Origin: an uncultured Clostridia bacterium
GTDB taxonomy: Bacteria; Bacillota; Clostridia; Saccharofermentanales; DTU023
Length of the DNA stretch: 9,845 nucleotides
Assembly (NCBI GenBank): GCA_947254895.1
Contig: CAMYEY010000050.1
Location: 1-9,845 of the forward strand
Direction: 5' to 3'
Both the position numbers and the translations under genes were made by a program. Positions 1 to 6,710 of this stretch are shown in pieces. Each line of letters opens with the position of its first letter. The first letter of the stretch is position 1. The notes below the pieces were generated by a model that had not been told where the DNA came from, searched no databases, and was given only the letters and a program-made list of their open reading frames with translations.

Positions 1-2
1 TC

Positions 3-623
3 TTTAAGAAAAATAACAGGCAATATGAACCCACCACCCTCCATACCTTCAGCAATTATATTCAAAGTGCTTGTGGAGGGGCTAGCAAACAGGTTGGCCC
101 CTTTTATTGTTCCCTGGACCGGACCGTGTATATAGATATGAGTTTTTACCGAGAACTTAAATATAGGTTTGGGGCGTCCGGCGATTTTACTATGTCCTAT
201 GTCCTATCACATGAAGTAGGCCACCATGTGCAAAATGAACTTGGTATTTTGACAGAAGCACATCAAATGATGAAAAAGCTTAGCCGGGAAGAGGCCAACG
301 AAATAAGCGTCCGCCTGGAACTTCAAGCTGATTATTTTGCCGGTGTAGTTGCTAAGTGGCAAGAGGAGCATGGCTATTTGGCAGATGGTGATATTCACGA
401 AGCGATAACAGCGGCCCAAGCCATAGGTGATGATACAATCCAAAAGAGGTCTCAGGGCTATGTCATTCCAGAAAATTTTACCCATGGTCGAGCTGAGCAA
501 AGGATCAAGTGGTATCTCAGAGGCTTCCAGTATGGCGACTTGGAACATGGAGACACCTTTAGTTTACCCTATGAAAAACTCCAACAGCAGGATAGGAGTT
601 GTACGGCTGGAGTGAGGCTATAA
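3..623 (+). CDS. Neutral zinc metallopeptidase (YpfJ/PF04228-like), 5' end cut off by the window
   Basis: The frame is open from base 3 and encodes 206 residues ending at TAA 621-623; the true start lies upstream of the window. The zinc-binding helix HEVGHHVQ is encoded from 210, with His-Glu-x-x-His supplying two ligands and the catalytic Glu. It is followed by the family-typical segment ELQADYFAGVVA, which should carry the next acidic residue. Upstream, the stretch around CGGASKQVGPFYCSLDRTVYID is also characteristic of this family. Members usually have close to 300 residues with an N-terminal membrane anchor, so I infer that about 80-90 residues, including any anchor, are missing here. The physiological substrate of the family is not known. 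A GTG at 126 is in frame but lies inside the conserved domain, so it is not the start. No clear terminator follows before the tRNA promoter. Confidence 0.9.
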   Translation, partial: FKKNNRQYEPTTLHTFSNYIQSACGGASKQVGPFYCSLDRTVYIDMSFYRELKYRFGASGDFTMSYVLSHEVGHHVQNELGILTEAHQMMKKLSREEANEISVRLELQADYFAGVVAKWQEEHGYLADGDIHEAITAAQAIGDDTIQKRSQGYVIPENFTHGRAEQRIKWYLRGFQYGDLEHGDTFSLPYEKLQQQDRSCTAGVRL

Positions 624-697
624 AAACCACAAATTGCTTATGAAGGTACAATTATCGCGGGACAATAAAGGGACACATAAGAGGTGAAAAATGCCCC

Positions 698-726
698 TTG
701 ACAAGAAAAATTTGTCTAGCTATAAT
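698..726 (+). promoter_or_regulatory. Consensus sigma-A promoter of the tRNA operon
   Basis: A perfect -35 TTGACA (698-703) and a perfect -10 TATAAT (721-726) are separated by exactly 17 bp. The predicted transcription start near 733 lies about 17 nt before the first tRNA. Both elements match the housekeeping consensus completely, as is common for stable RNA genes. Confidence 0.93.
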
Positions 727-749
727 TCCAGATGTTGTACGAAGTGTAT

Positions 750-826
750 GGGCCATTAGCTCAGTTGGTTAGAGCCACCGGCTCATAACCGGTTTGTCCG
801 GGGTTCGAGTCCCTGATGGCCCACCA
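750..826 (+). tRNA. tRNA-Ile2 (anticodon CAT, read as lysidine-AT); alternative tRNA-Met
   Basis: A complete cloverleaf is visible. The acceptor stem GGGCCAT/ATGGCCC (750-756/816-822) pairs fully. The D-arm GCTC/GAGC, anticodon stem ACCGG/CCGGT with loop CTCATAA (anticodon 784-786) and a T-arm with TTCGAGT follow, then discriminator A and an encoded CCA (824-826). CAT could mean elongator Met or the minor Ile tRNA whose C34 is changed to lysidine by TilS. I favour Ile2 because the acceptor stem has C4-G69 and C5-G68, known TilS recognition pairs, which elongator tRNA-Met normally lacks. It is not initiator-like. Existence is certain; the isotype is inferred. Confidence 0.9.
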
Positions 827-859
827 TCGTCAACACTCAATATTTCATAGATCATATAT

Positions 860-945
860 GGGAGAATACCCAAGTGGCCAAAGGGGGCAGACTGTAAATC
901 TGTTGTCGGATGACTTCGTTGGTTCAAATCCAGCTTCTCCCACCA
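860..945 (+). tRNA. tRNA-Tyr (anticodon GTA)
   Basis: This is a class II tRNA with a long variable arm. The acceptor stem GGGAGAA/TTCTCCC (860-866/935-941) pairs fully. The anticodon loop CTGTAAA has GTA at 894-896 between CAGA and TCTG stem strands. A variable-arm hairpin follows, then a T-arm with TTCAAAT, discriminator A and encoded CCA (943-945). It lies 33 nt after the preceding tRNA with no promoter or terminator between, so the two are probably processed from one transcript. Confidence 0.96.
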
Positions 946-950
946 GTCTA

Positions 951-983
951 GAGGCATCCGAACACATCGGGTGCCTCTTTTTT
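951..983 (+). terminator. Intrinsic terminator of the tRNA operon
   Basis: A 10-bp stem, GAGGCATCCG (951-960) with CGGGTGCCTC (968-977), has one G-T wobble and a 7-nt loop. It is followed directly by six T (978-983). It sits 5 nt after the CCA end of tRNA-Tyr. Confidence 0.93.
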
Positions 984-1191
984 ATTTCATAGAATAAACT
1001 AGGTTGCCACAGCTGCCTAAATATTACCGTAGGCTAACCGGTAAATCTATTGCCAAGGCTTTTTTTATATGGGAGAATGTAAACGTTTAAAAGCTGGGAG
1101 TGGCTTGCTGTTAGTACTTTTTAATCTGGTAGTGATGCCGAGATACCAGCAAAAGTGTGTGTAAGATAATTTAATAAAGTCGGAGAGAACT
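984..1191 (+). other. Leader/upstream region of the hydrogenase operon with two dyads; promoter not resolved
   Basis: This 208-bp stretch lies between the tRNA terminator and hydC. It contains the dyad TTACCG-N9-CGGTAA (1024-1044), a GGC followed by seven T (1058-1067), a cre-like site (listed separately) and the dyad CTGGTA-N12-TACCAG (1126-1149). I could not find a convincing -35/-10 pair. The best fragments are TTGCCA at 1050 with GAGAAT at 1073, and a lone GATAAT at 1165. No known riboswitch class is recognisable to me. The hydC ribosome binding site GGAGAG is at 1182-1187. Confidence 0.4.
1078..1091 (+). promoter_or_regulatory. Putative cre site (CcpA catabolite-control operator)
   Basis: TGTAAACGTTTAAA matches 13 of 14 positions of the Gram-positive cre consensus TGWAARCGYTWNCW and contains the 10-bp perfect palindrome TAAACGTTTA. 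It lies about 100 bp upstream of hydC, in a position where it could activate or repress depending on the unresolved promoter. Control of hydrogenase by sugar supply would make sense in a fermenter, but this is inference from a single motif match. Confidence 0.45.
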
Positions 1192-1680
1192 ATGTGTGAA
1201 GTGAAAAACAGCATGGATCTTAGCGAGCTGGAAGCTTTTATTGCGACGACAGACCGCCAAGAATCCTCCTTAATAACGATTCTCCATATGGTCCAGGATA
1301 CCTATGGATACATTCCCAAGGAAGCCCAGTACCTTATTGCCAGAGAGCTTGGAATACCAACCTCCAGGGTGTACGGTGTCGTTAGTTTCTATTCCTATTT
1401 TACCCAGATCCCAAAAGGGAAATACCAGATTAGCGTTTGTTTAGGTACAGCTTGTTATGTCAAGGGAGCCCAGGCAGTTTTGGAAGCCTTTGAAAAAGAG
1501 TTGAATATTAAACATGGTCAAACAACAGATGACCTCATGTTTTCAATCGCTCAAACCCGGTGTTTGGGAGACTGTGCATCAGCCCCTGTCATCATGATTA
1601 ATGACGAGATTATCCGCAAAGTGACGGCGGATGAGGTACCAGCGATTATCGCTAAATATAGGGAGGGTGACCATGCTTAA
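1192..1680 (+). CDS. hydC: NAD-linked [FeFe]-hydrogenase subunit HydC (NuoE-like [2Fe-2S] protein)
   Basis: The product has 162 residues, about the usual length for NuoE-like subunits. An N-terminal helical region (residues 8-75) is followed by a thioredoxin-like [2Fe-2S] domain with four ligand cysteines in the classic C-x4-C / C-x3-C pattern: C83, C88, C124 and C128, in the contexts SVCLGTAC and RCLGDC. In HydABC complexes this cytoplasmic subunit sits beside the flavin subunit and carries one [2Fe-2S] cluster. The ATG has GGAGAG 4-10 nt upstream, which supports this start. The stop overlaps the start of the NuoF-like gene by 8 bp, suggesting translational coupling. A NuoE of complex I or a formate dehydrogenase subunit would look similar in isolation; the downstream HydA settles the assignment. 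Confidence 0.95.
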   Translation: MCEVKNSMDLSELEAFIATTDRQESSLITILHMVQDTYGYIPKEAQYLIARELGIPTSRVYGVVSFYSYFTQIPKGKYQISVCLGTACYVKGAQAVLEAFEKELNIKHGQTTDDLMFSIAQTRCLGDCASAPVIMINDEIIRKVTADEVPAIIAKYREGDHA

Positions 1681-3262
1681 TTATAATTCTTTGCGAGACC
1701 TCCAGGTCAAGGCTGGGCAAGAGCTAAAGGAAAAACTCGATCAAAGACCCGATGTAGGTGTCAGAGAAGATGGGAGTTATTATCTGACCGACCCTTATTT
1801 TGCCAAGCAGACCAGGATTGCTCTTAGAAATTGTGGGATTATTGACCCCCATAATATTGACGAAGCTATAGCGACGGGGGCCTATTTGGCTCTGGCTCAG
1901 CTCTTAGAGGATAGGGTGGAGGGACACAAGATTGTTGATGACATCACCCGGTCCGGCTTGAGAGGCAGAGGGGGAGCCGGTTTTTTGACCGGTCGCAAGT
2001 GGGCGGAAGCCTTAAAGCATGATGATGACCACAAGTATATTATTTGTAACGGTGATGAGGGGGATCCCGGTGCCTATATGGACCGCAGTATCCTCGAGCA
2101 AGATCCACATTCAGTCCTGGAGGGGATGGCTATAGCCGCCCTGGCTGTAGGGGCAGATAAGGGTTATATCTATGTTCGGGCTGAATACCCCTTGGCTGTT
2201 GCTAATCTTAAAGTTGCGATTGACCAGGCCCATACCTACCAACTTCTAGGTGACCACATCCTGGGTTCGGACTTCTCTTTTGATATTGAACTGAGGCTTG
2301 GAGCAGGTGCCTTTGTCTGTGGTGAAGCTACGGCCTTGATCGAATCGATTGAGGGCCACCGGGGTATGCCGCGTTACAAGAAATTTAGGACAGCCCACAA
2401 GGGCCTCTTCCAGAAACCGACCGTCCTCAATAATGTTGAGACCCTGGCCAATGTTCATATGATTATGCTGAAGGGGGTGGACTGGTTCCGGAGCTTTGGT
2501 ACAGAAAAATCTACCGGAACTAAGGTCTTTTCGGTTGTCGGCAAGGTTAAGCAGGCCGGCCTAGTTGAGGTACCTATGGGGACCAGCCTGAATGAAATTA
2601 TTTATGATATTTCAGGCGGCCTAAAAGATGGTAAGACCCTCAAAGCGGTTCAAACAGGTGGTCCTTCGGGTGGCTGCATACCGGCTGACCTGGTTGGGAA
2701 AACTAACGTTGACTTTGAATCTCTGGAAGCCATCGGGTCGATCATGGGGTCGGGTGGCATGGTCATCATGGATGAAGATGACTGCATGGTGGACATAGCC
2801 CGCTTTTTTATGGAATTTACAGTCGAGGAGTCCTGTGGAAAGTGTACCCCCTGCCGGATCGGCAATAAACGTGTCCTGGAAATGCTGGAGCGCTTTGTTA
2901 AAGGTGAGGGCCAGGTCAAGGATCTCAAATATCTTGAGGACCTCTGTATGGTTATTCGAGATACCTCCCTCTGTGGTTTAGGTCAAGCGGCCTGTAATCC
3001 GGTTTTGTCGACCCTTAAATACTTTAAAGATGAGTACCTCGCCCACATCGAGCAGAAGCGGTGTCCGGCTGCAGCTTGTAAGGCCTTGACGGCCTATGAG
3101 GTTGAAGATAAGTGTATCGGCTGCGGCCTCTGCAAGATCAATTGCCCTGTCCAGTGTATTACCGGTGAGCGTAAGACCAAGCACCATATCGACCAATCAG
3201 CCTGTATCCGCTGTGGTGTGTGCTTTGAAAAGTGCCCGGTCCACGCCATTGCCTTGGTCTAG
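1673..3262 (+). CDS. hydB: NAD-linked [FeFe]-hydrogenase flavoprotein subunit HydB (NuoF-like), short form
   Basis: The product has 529 residues from ATG 1673, chosen because GGAGG at 1662-1666 lies 6 nt before it; an upstream in-frame codon at 1631 has no such site. Order of elements: a non-cysteine N-terminal region (1-90), FMN/NADH-binding motifs GLRGRGGAGF (95-104) and GDEGDPGAY (127-135), a NuoF [4Fe-4S] site C388, C391, C394 and C434, a conserved CPAAAC pair (C464, C469), and a C-terminal two-[4Fe-4S] ferredoxin domain (C481/484/487/491 and C511/514/517/521). The subunit exchanges electrons with NAD(H) at FMN and passes them to HydA. Compared with Thermotoga maritima HydB (just over 620 residues), the N-terminal thioredoxin-like [2Fe-2S] domain is absent. 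The C-terminal ferredoxin domain distinguishes it from complex I NuoF. Confidence 0.96.
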   Translation: MLNYNSLRDLQVKAGQELKEKLDQRPDVGVREDGSYYLTDPYFAKQTRIALRNCGIIDPHNIDEAIATGAYLALAQLLEDRVEGHKIVDDITRSGLRGRGGAGFLTGRKWAEALKHDDDHKYIICNGDEGDPGAYMDRSILEQDPHSVLEGMAIAALAVGADKGYIYVRAEYPLAVANLKVAIDQAHTYQLLGDHILGSDFSFDIELRLGAGAFVCGEATALIESIEGHRGMPRYKKFRTAHKGLFQKPTVLNNVETLANVHMIMLKGVDWFRSFGTEKSTGTKVFSVVGKVKQAGLVEVPMGTSLNEIIYDISGGLKDGKTLKAVQTGGPSGGCIPADLVGKTNVDFESLEAIGSIMGSGGMVIMDEDDCMVDIARFFMEFTVEESCGKCTPCRIGNKRVLEMLERFVKGEGQVKDLKYLEDLCMVIRDTSLCGLGQAACNPVLSTLKYFKDEYLAHIEQKRCPAAACKALTAYEVEDKCIGCGLCKINCPVQCITGERKTKHHIDQSACIRCGVCFEKCPVHAIALV

Positions 3263-3272
3263 GATCCGGTTT

Positions 3273-3323
3273 GATTTGCTTTGTTTGGAATTTTGGGCTT
3301 TCACAGGAGCTCCGGCAAATCAG
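3273..3323 (+). other. Inverted repeat in the hydB-hydA intergenic gap
   Basis: GATTTGC (3273-3279) and GCAAATC (3315-3321) are perfectly complementary, and flanking T-A and G-T pairs can extend the stem to about 10 bp. The 33-35-nt loop contains the palindrome GGAGCTCC (3306-3313). There is no T-run after it, so it does not look like a terminator. It could be an RNA processing or stability element that sets the hydB to hydA ratio, or chance. Confidence 0.35.
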
Positions 3324-3348
3324 CTATAACAAGTAATAGGAGAAGAAA

Positions 3349-5091
3349 ATGGTTACTCTATATATAAATGATCGCGAAGTTACAGTTCCGGAAGGGACAA
3401 CCATCCTGAATGCTGCAAAAGAGGTTGGTATTACAATACCCACCCTCTGCCACATGGACCTACATTCTCATGCCATGGATATCAGCAACCAGAATGCTTC
3501 CTGCCGGGTCTGCATGGTTGAACAAGAAGGTCGGGACAAGATGTTGCCGGCCTGTTCGGTCGCTGTCTGGGATGGACTCAGGGTACGGACAGATACCCCC
3601 AAGGTGGTTAAGACAAGAAAAATGATGATCGAATTGCTCCTTTCCGACCACCCGACAGACTGCCTGGTTTGCTTTAAAAATGGCCATTGTGAGTTACAGA
3701 CCTTGGCGGCCGAAAATAATATCCGAGAAATTCGTTATCCCGGCCAACATAATGTCTGTAAGGTTGATGCCAGTTCCCTTTCTCTGGTTAGGGATATGAA
3801 TAAGTGTGTCCTCTGTAAGCGCTGTGAAACCGTATGTAACGAGATCCAAACGGTCGGTGCTTTGGCGACAGTCGGTCGGGGCTTTAATACTGTAGTGGGA
3901 ACCCTCTTTGACCTTCCTATGACCGGTACGAGCTGTACTTTTTGTGGTCAGTGTGTTTCGGTCTGTCCGACAGGTGCCCTGAGCGGGGTTCCTCAAAATA
4001 CAGAGGTTTGGGATGCCTTGGCTGACCCTGATAAAACGGTCGTTGTCCAAACGGCACCGGCAGTCCGGGTAGCCTTGGGCGAAGCCTTTGGGATGGAGGC
4101 CGGTACGGATGTCACCGGTAAGATGGTGACAGCCCTCAAGTCTCTGGGTTTCGATTATGTCTACGATACCAACTTTGCCGCTGACGTGACCATCGTCGAG
4201 GAGGCCAACGAGTTTGTTCACCGCTTTAAAGAGGGGGGTGTAATGCCTATTCTGACTTCTTGCTGTCCCAGCTGGGTAAAATTTATTGAACATAATTTTG
4301 GCGATATGCTGGATATCCCTTCCAGTTGTAAGTCTCCTCATGAAATGTTCGGATCCTTGGCCAAAAGCTATTTAGCTGAACGACTGGGTATCGATCCCGA
4401 CAAATTGGTTGTTGTATCTGTCATGCCCTGCCTGGCTAAAAAGTATGAGTCTGCAAGGCCTGAACTAGCAAATGAAGGACGTAGTGATGTTGATTATGTC
4501 ATTACAACAAGAGAGCTGAGCTACATGATCAAAGAGAGTTCCCAAGACTTTACCGGCCTGGAAGATTCTGATTTTGATGACTTTATGGGAGAATCTAGCG
4601 GTGCCGGTATGATTTTTGGAACTGCCGGTGGCGTCTTAGAAGCCACCCTGAGGACCGCTTATGAAATTTTAACCGGTGAGGAATTAAAGAAACTCGATTT
4701 TACAGCTGTCAGAGGTCTTGACGGTATCCAGGAGGCCAGCATCAAGATTGGTGACCAAACTGTCAATGTGGCTAAGGCTAGTGGGCTCGGTAACGCCAGG
4801 ACCCTCCTGGAGCGAGTTCGCAATAAGGAAAAGGACTACCATGTAATTGAAATCATGGCTTGCCCCGGAGGCTGTATTGCCGGCGGTGGCCAGCCCTTCA
4901 TCCATGAAAATTCAGATGTCCTCCAGCAGAGGATGCAAGCCGTTTACGCTATCGACAAGGATAAACCGATTCGGCAATCACATAAAAATCCCAGCGTGGT
5001 CCGCCTTTACCAGGATTTCCTGGGTGAGCCCTATGGCGAAAAGGCCCAAAAGCTGCTTCACACCCACTTTGTCTTACGGCCGCGGGATTGA
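3349..5091 (+). CDS. hydA: [FeFe]-hydrogenase catalytic subunit HydA
   Basis: The 580-residue product makes or consumes H2 at the H-cluster. Domains in order: plant-type [2Fe-2S] (C34, C52, C55, C69); His-ligated [4Fe-4S] (H101, C105, C108, C114); two [4Fe-4S] ferredoxin sites (C153/156/159/163 and C196/199/202/206); then the H-domain. The H-cluster motifs are TSCCPSW (303-309), MPCLAKKYE (359-367) and MACPGGCIAGGGQP (503-516). By analogy with Clostridium CpI, C305 is the proton-relay cysteine and C306, C361, C505 and C509 bind the cluster. The small-subunit-like tail follows. AGGAGAAG just before the ATG supports the start. Thermotoga HydA (about 645 residues) has an extra C-terminal [2Fe-2S] domain that is missing here. 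Maturases HydE, HydF and HydG are not in the window. There is no signal peptide, so it acts in the cytoplasm. Confidence 0.97.
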   Translation: MVTLYINDREVTVPEGTTILNAAKEVGITIPTLCHMDLHSHAMDISNQNASCRVCMVEQEGRDKMLPACSVAVWDGLRVRTDTPKVVKTRKMMIELLLSDHPTDCLVCFKNGHCELQTLAAENNIREIRYPGQHNVCKVDASSLSLVRDMNKCVLCKRCETVCNEIQTVGALATVGRGFNTVVGTLFDLPMTGTSCTFCGQCVSVCPTGALSGVPQNTEVWDALADPDKTVVVQTAPAVRVALGEAFGMEAGTDVTGKMVTALKSLGFDYVYDTNFAADVTIVEEANEFVHRFKEGGVMPILTSCCPSWVKFIEHNFGDMLDIPSSCKSPHEMFGSLAKSYLAERLGIDPDKLVVVSVMPCLAKKYESARPELANEGRSDVDYVITTRELSYMIKESSQDFTGLEDSDFDDFMGESSGAGMIFGTAGGVLEATLRTAYEILTGEELKKLDFTAVRGLDGIQEASIKIGDQTVNVAKASGLGNARTLLERVRNKEKDYHVIEIMACPGGCIAGGGQPFIHENSDVLQQRMQAVYAIDKDKPIRQSHKNPSVVRLYQDFLGEPYGEKAQKLLHTHFVLRPRD

Positions 5092-5125
5092 TTAAGGCTC
5101 ATTTCAATAGCTTATTAACTTCTTT

Positions 5126-5165
5126 AGCACCTCGCTGCCAACCATGGACGCGAGGTGTTTATTTT
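5126..5165 (+). terminator. Intrinsic terminator of the hyd operon
   Basis: The 8-bp perfect stem CACCTCGC (5128-5135) with GCGAGGTG (5150-5157) can be extended by two outer pairs and has a 14-nt loop. It is followed by TTTATTTT (5158-5165). The T-rich tail is only on the plus-strand side. It lies 36 nt after the hydA stop and its tail overlaps the stop codon of the convergent ABC gene. Confidence 0.85.
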
Positions 5166-6694
5166 AAAGGGATGACTTGGTCCGCTAATCTTTTAATTAA
5201 ATCTTGGCGGTGGCTGGCCAGGAGGACAGTTCTTGTCCCTTTCTTTTGAACTAAAAGTTCTAGTAGCAAGCTTTCTGATTCTTGGTCTAGCTCTCGAAAA
5301 ACTTCATCTAAAATGACGATATCAGATGGGGCAACTAGAGCCCTAATCAAGGAGGCCTTTTGCTTCATGCCACCGGAATAAAATTTAATCTTTTGTTCGG
5401 GGTCCAAGCCGAGAGCCTTGATCCAGGGGAGCCATTCGGCAACAAAATCAGCCTTGTTCTGTTTTTCTCCGGGAGACTTCTTATCATATGGTCCCTTGCT
5501 CAGGCCGACTAGACTCAGATTTTCCAGAAGACTTAAATTTTCTAAAAGCCTGATATCCTGAAAGGCATAGGACCAGCGGTATTCCGTGTCCGTATTAATT
5601 TTGCCTGTATCCGCTTCTTCAAGACCGGTAAGAATGCGAAAAAAGCTAGTTTTGCCTTGGCCGGAAGGGCCGGTTATAGCAGTTATGAGTCCTTGCCTTA
5701 TCTGGCAAGAAAAGTGATCGATGATTTTTTTATGGCCGTAAGTTTTTGTCATGTTTTCGATAGAAATACAAGGAGGAGAGTCCAGGTAATTCATAGTTTT
5801 TATGCCATCTAGCTCATTGGTGGGTTCGGCCCTAGTCTCATAGGCTTGTACTTGGTCCTCCAAAGACCTGGGTTTCTCCTCTTGGTCTCGGAGACTCGGT
5901 CTAGTTTCCGGTTGACCTTGGTGACTTTCTTGGCTCAAAGATCTCAAGATAAGCTGGAGGAGGTGGTTTAGACAGTAAGAGAGGATGATTAGGAGGCTAA
6001 GGTGGGCTAAGACTTGGTTTGTATTCAGTTGGATTTTTGCCGCATAAAGCTTGCTCCCAATACTGAGGAGGGGCTGGGCCATAATCTCACCGGTAATGCC
6101 AGCTTTAAAGGCCAAGCCAGAGCTGTAACTGATACTTGCTGCCAGCTCTTTGACTAGGCCGGGCAGGTAGATATAGCGGTAGGTTGACCAGGGTGAAAAA
6201 CGATAGATATAGGCCATCTCCAAGAGCTTTTCCGGCGCTAAAGCAAGGGCGGACTTGCTGGTATAGTAAAGGGGTGGAGTTACTGCCATCACGATTAGGA
6301 CCAGGGGGAGGGCAGAAGGTTTTAACCAAATCATCAGGATGATTGTAAGGGCAGCCAGAGGAGCAGTTTTAAAGATAAAGATGAGAGGGTTAAAAAAGAC
6401 CTGGCTTTTAGGAAAAAAATAGGCCAGGTGGCCCAGAGTAATACCAACAAGTCCGCCAAGGACAAGTCCCAGGCAAATCTTCAAAAGTGAATTGAGGACC
6501 GATAAGCGGTAGTTTACGTCCGGAAGAAGGCTGACCAGGGTTTGGATGACTTCGATGGGTCCGGGGAGCAAGACCTGATTTGCAACTAGCAAGCTGGCTA
6601 GCTGCCAGATAAATATAAAAAGGAGCAAGCTGGGCCAGACTATATTTTTACTGGAACCGGCTTGCCTTTTCTGATAATAATTAGCCTTATTCAA
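5159..6694 (-). CDS. Single-chain ABC importer: NitT/TauT-type permease fused to its ATPase
   Basis: The 511-residue product joins two proteins that are normally separate. Residues 18-250 form a SsuC/TauC-like permease with about six hydrophobic segments and an EAA-like cytoplasmic loop (about 156-188, with LPGLVKELAASI). Residues 251-300 are a charged, Gln/Glu-rich linker. Residues 307-511 form the ATPase: Walker A GPSGQGKTS (342-350), Q-loop Q379, signature YSGGMKQK (439-446), Walker B DIVILDEVF (458-466) with catalytic E464, and switch H495. The usual DEP after Walker B is DEV. The start is TTG at 6694: an in-frame TAA lies 6 nt upstream, the next Met is far inside, and AAGGGG lies about 9 nt before it. 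It follows the binding-protein gene by 16 bp, so the two form an operon. The substrate is unknown; sulfonate, nitrate or thiamine-precursor transport are the family's typical roles. Confidence 0.88.
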   Translation of the reverse strand: MNKANYYQKRQAGSSKNIVWPSLLLFIFIWQLASLLVANQVLLPGPIEVIQTLVSLLPDVNYRLSVLNSLLKICLGLVLGGLVGITLGHLAYFFPKSQVFFNPLIFIFKTAPLAALTIILMIWLKPSALPLVLIVMAVTPPLYYTSKSALALAPEKLLEMAYIYRFSPWSTYRYIYLPGLVKELAASISYSSGLAFKAGITGEIMAQPLLSIGSKLYAAKIQLNTNQVLAHLSLLIILSYCLNHLLQLILRSLSQESHQGQPETRPSLRDQEEKPRSLEDQVQAYETRAEPTNELDGIKTMNYLDSPPCISIENMTKTYGHKKIIDHFSCQIRQGLITAITGPSGQGKTSFFRILTGLEEADTGKINTDTEYRWSYAFQDIRLLENLSLLENLSLVGLSKGPYDKKSPGEKQNKADFVAEWLPWIKALGLDPEQKIKFYSGGMKQKASLIRALVAPSDIVILDEVFRELDQESESLLLELLVQKKGTRTVLLASHRQDLIKRLADQVIPLK

Positions 6695-6710
6695 AAATAT
6701 TTACCCCTTT

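Noticed and set aside
769..957. 62-codon minus-strand open frame across the tRNA genes
   Set aside because: It is antisense to two complete tRNA genes and is a typical spurious prediction over tRNA sequence.
1050..1078. TTGCCA with GAGAAT as the hyd promoter
   Set aside because: Spacing is 17 bp, but the -10 lacks the key second-position A and T at the first position, so I do not list it as a promoter.
1155..1177. Rex (redox repressor) operator upstream of hydC
   Set aside because: The right half TTAATAA fits, but the left half matches poorly and the spacing is wrong, so it does not meet the TTGTTAA-N4-TTAACAA pattern.
1631..1672. Upstream start extending HydB by 14 residues
   Set aside because: The extension lies inside hydC and has no ribosome binding site, whereas GGAGG is well placed before ATG 1673.
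3694..4341. 215-codon open frame on the minus strand inside hydA
   Set aside because: It is antisense to well-conserved cluster-binding and H-cluster coding sequence and shows no recognisable protein features.
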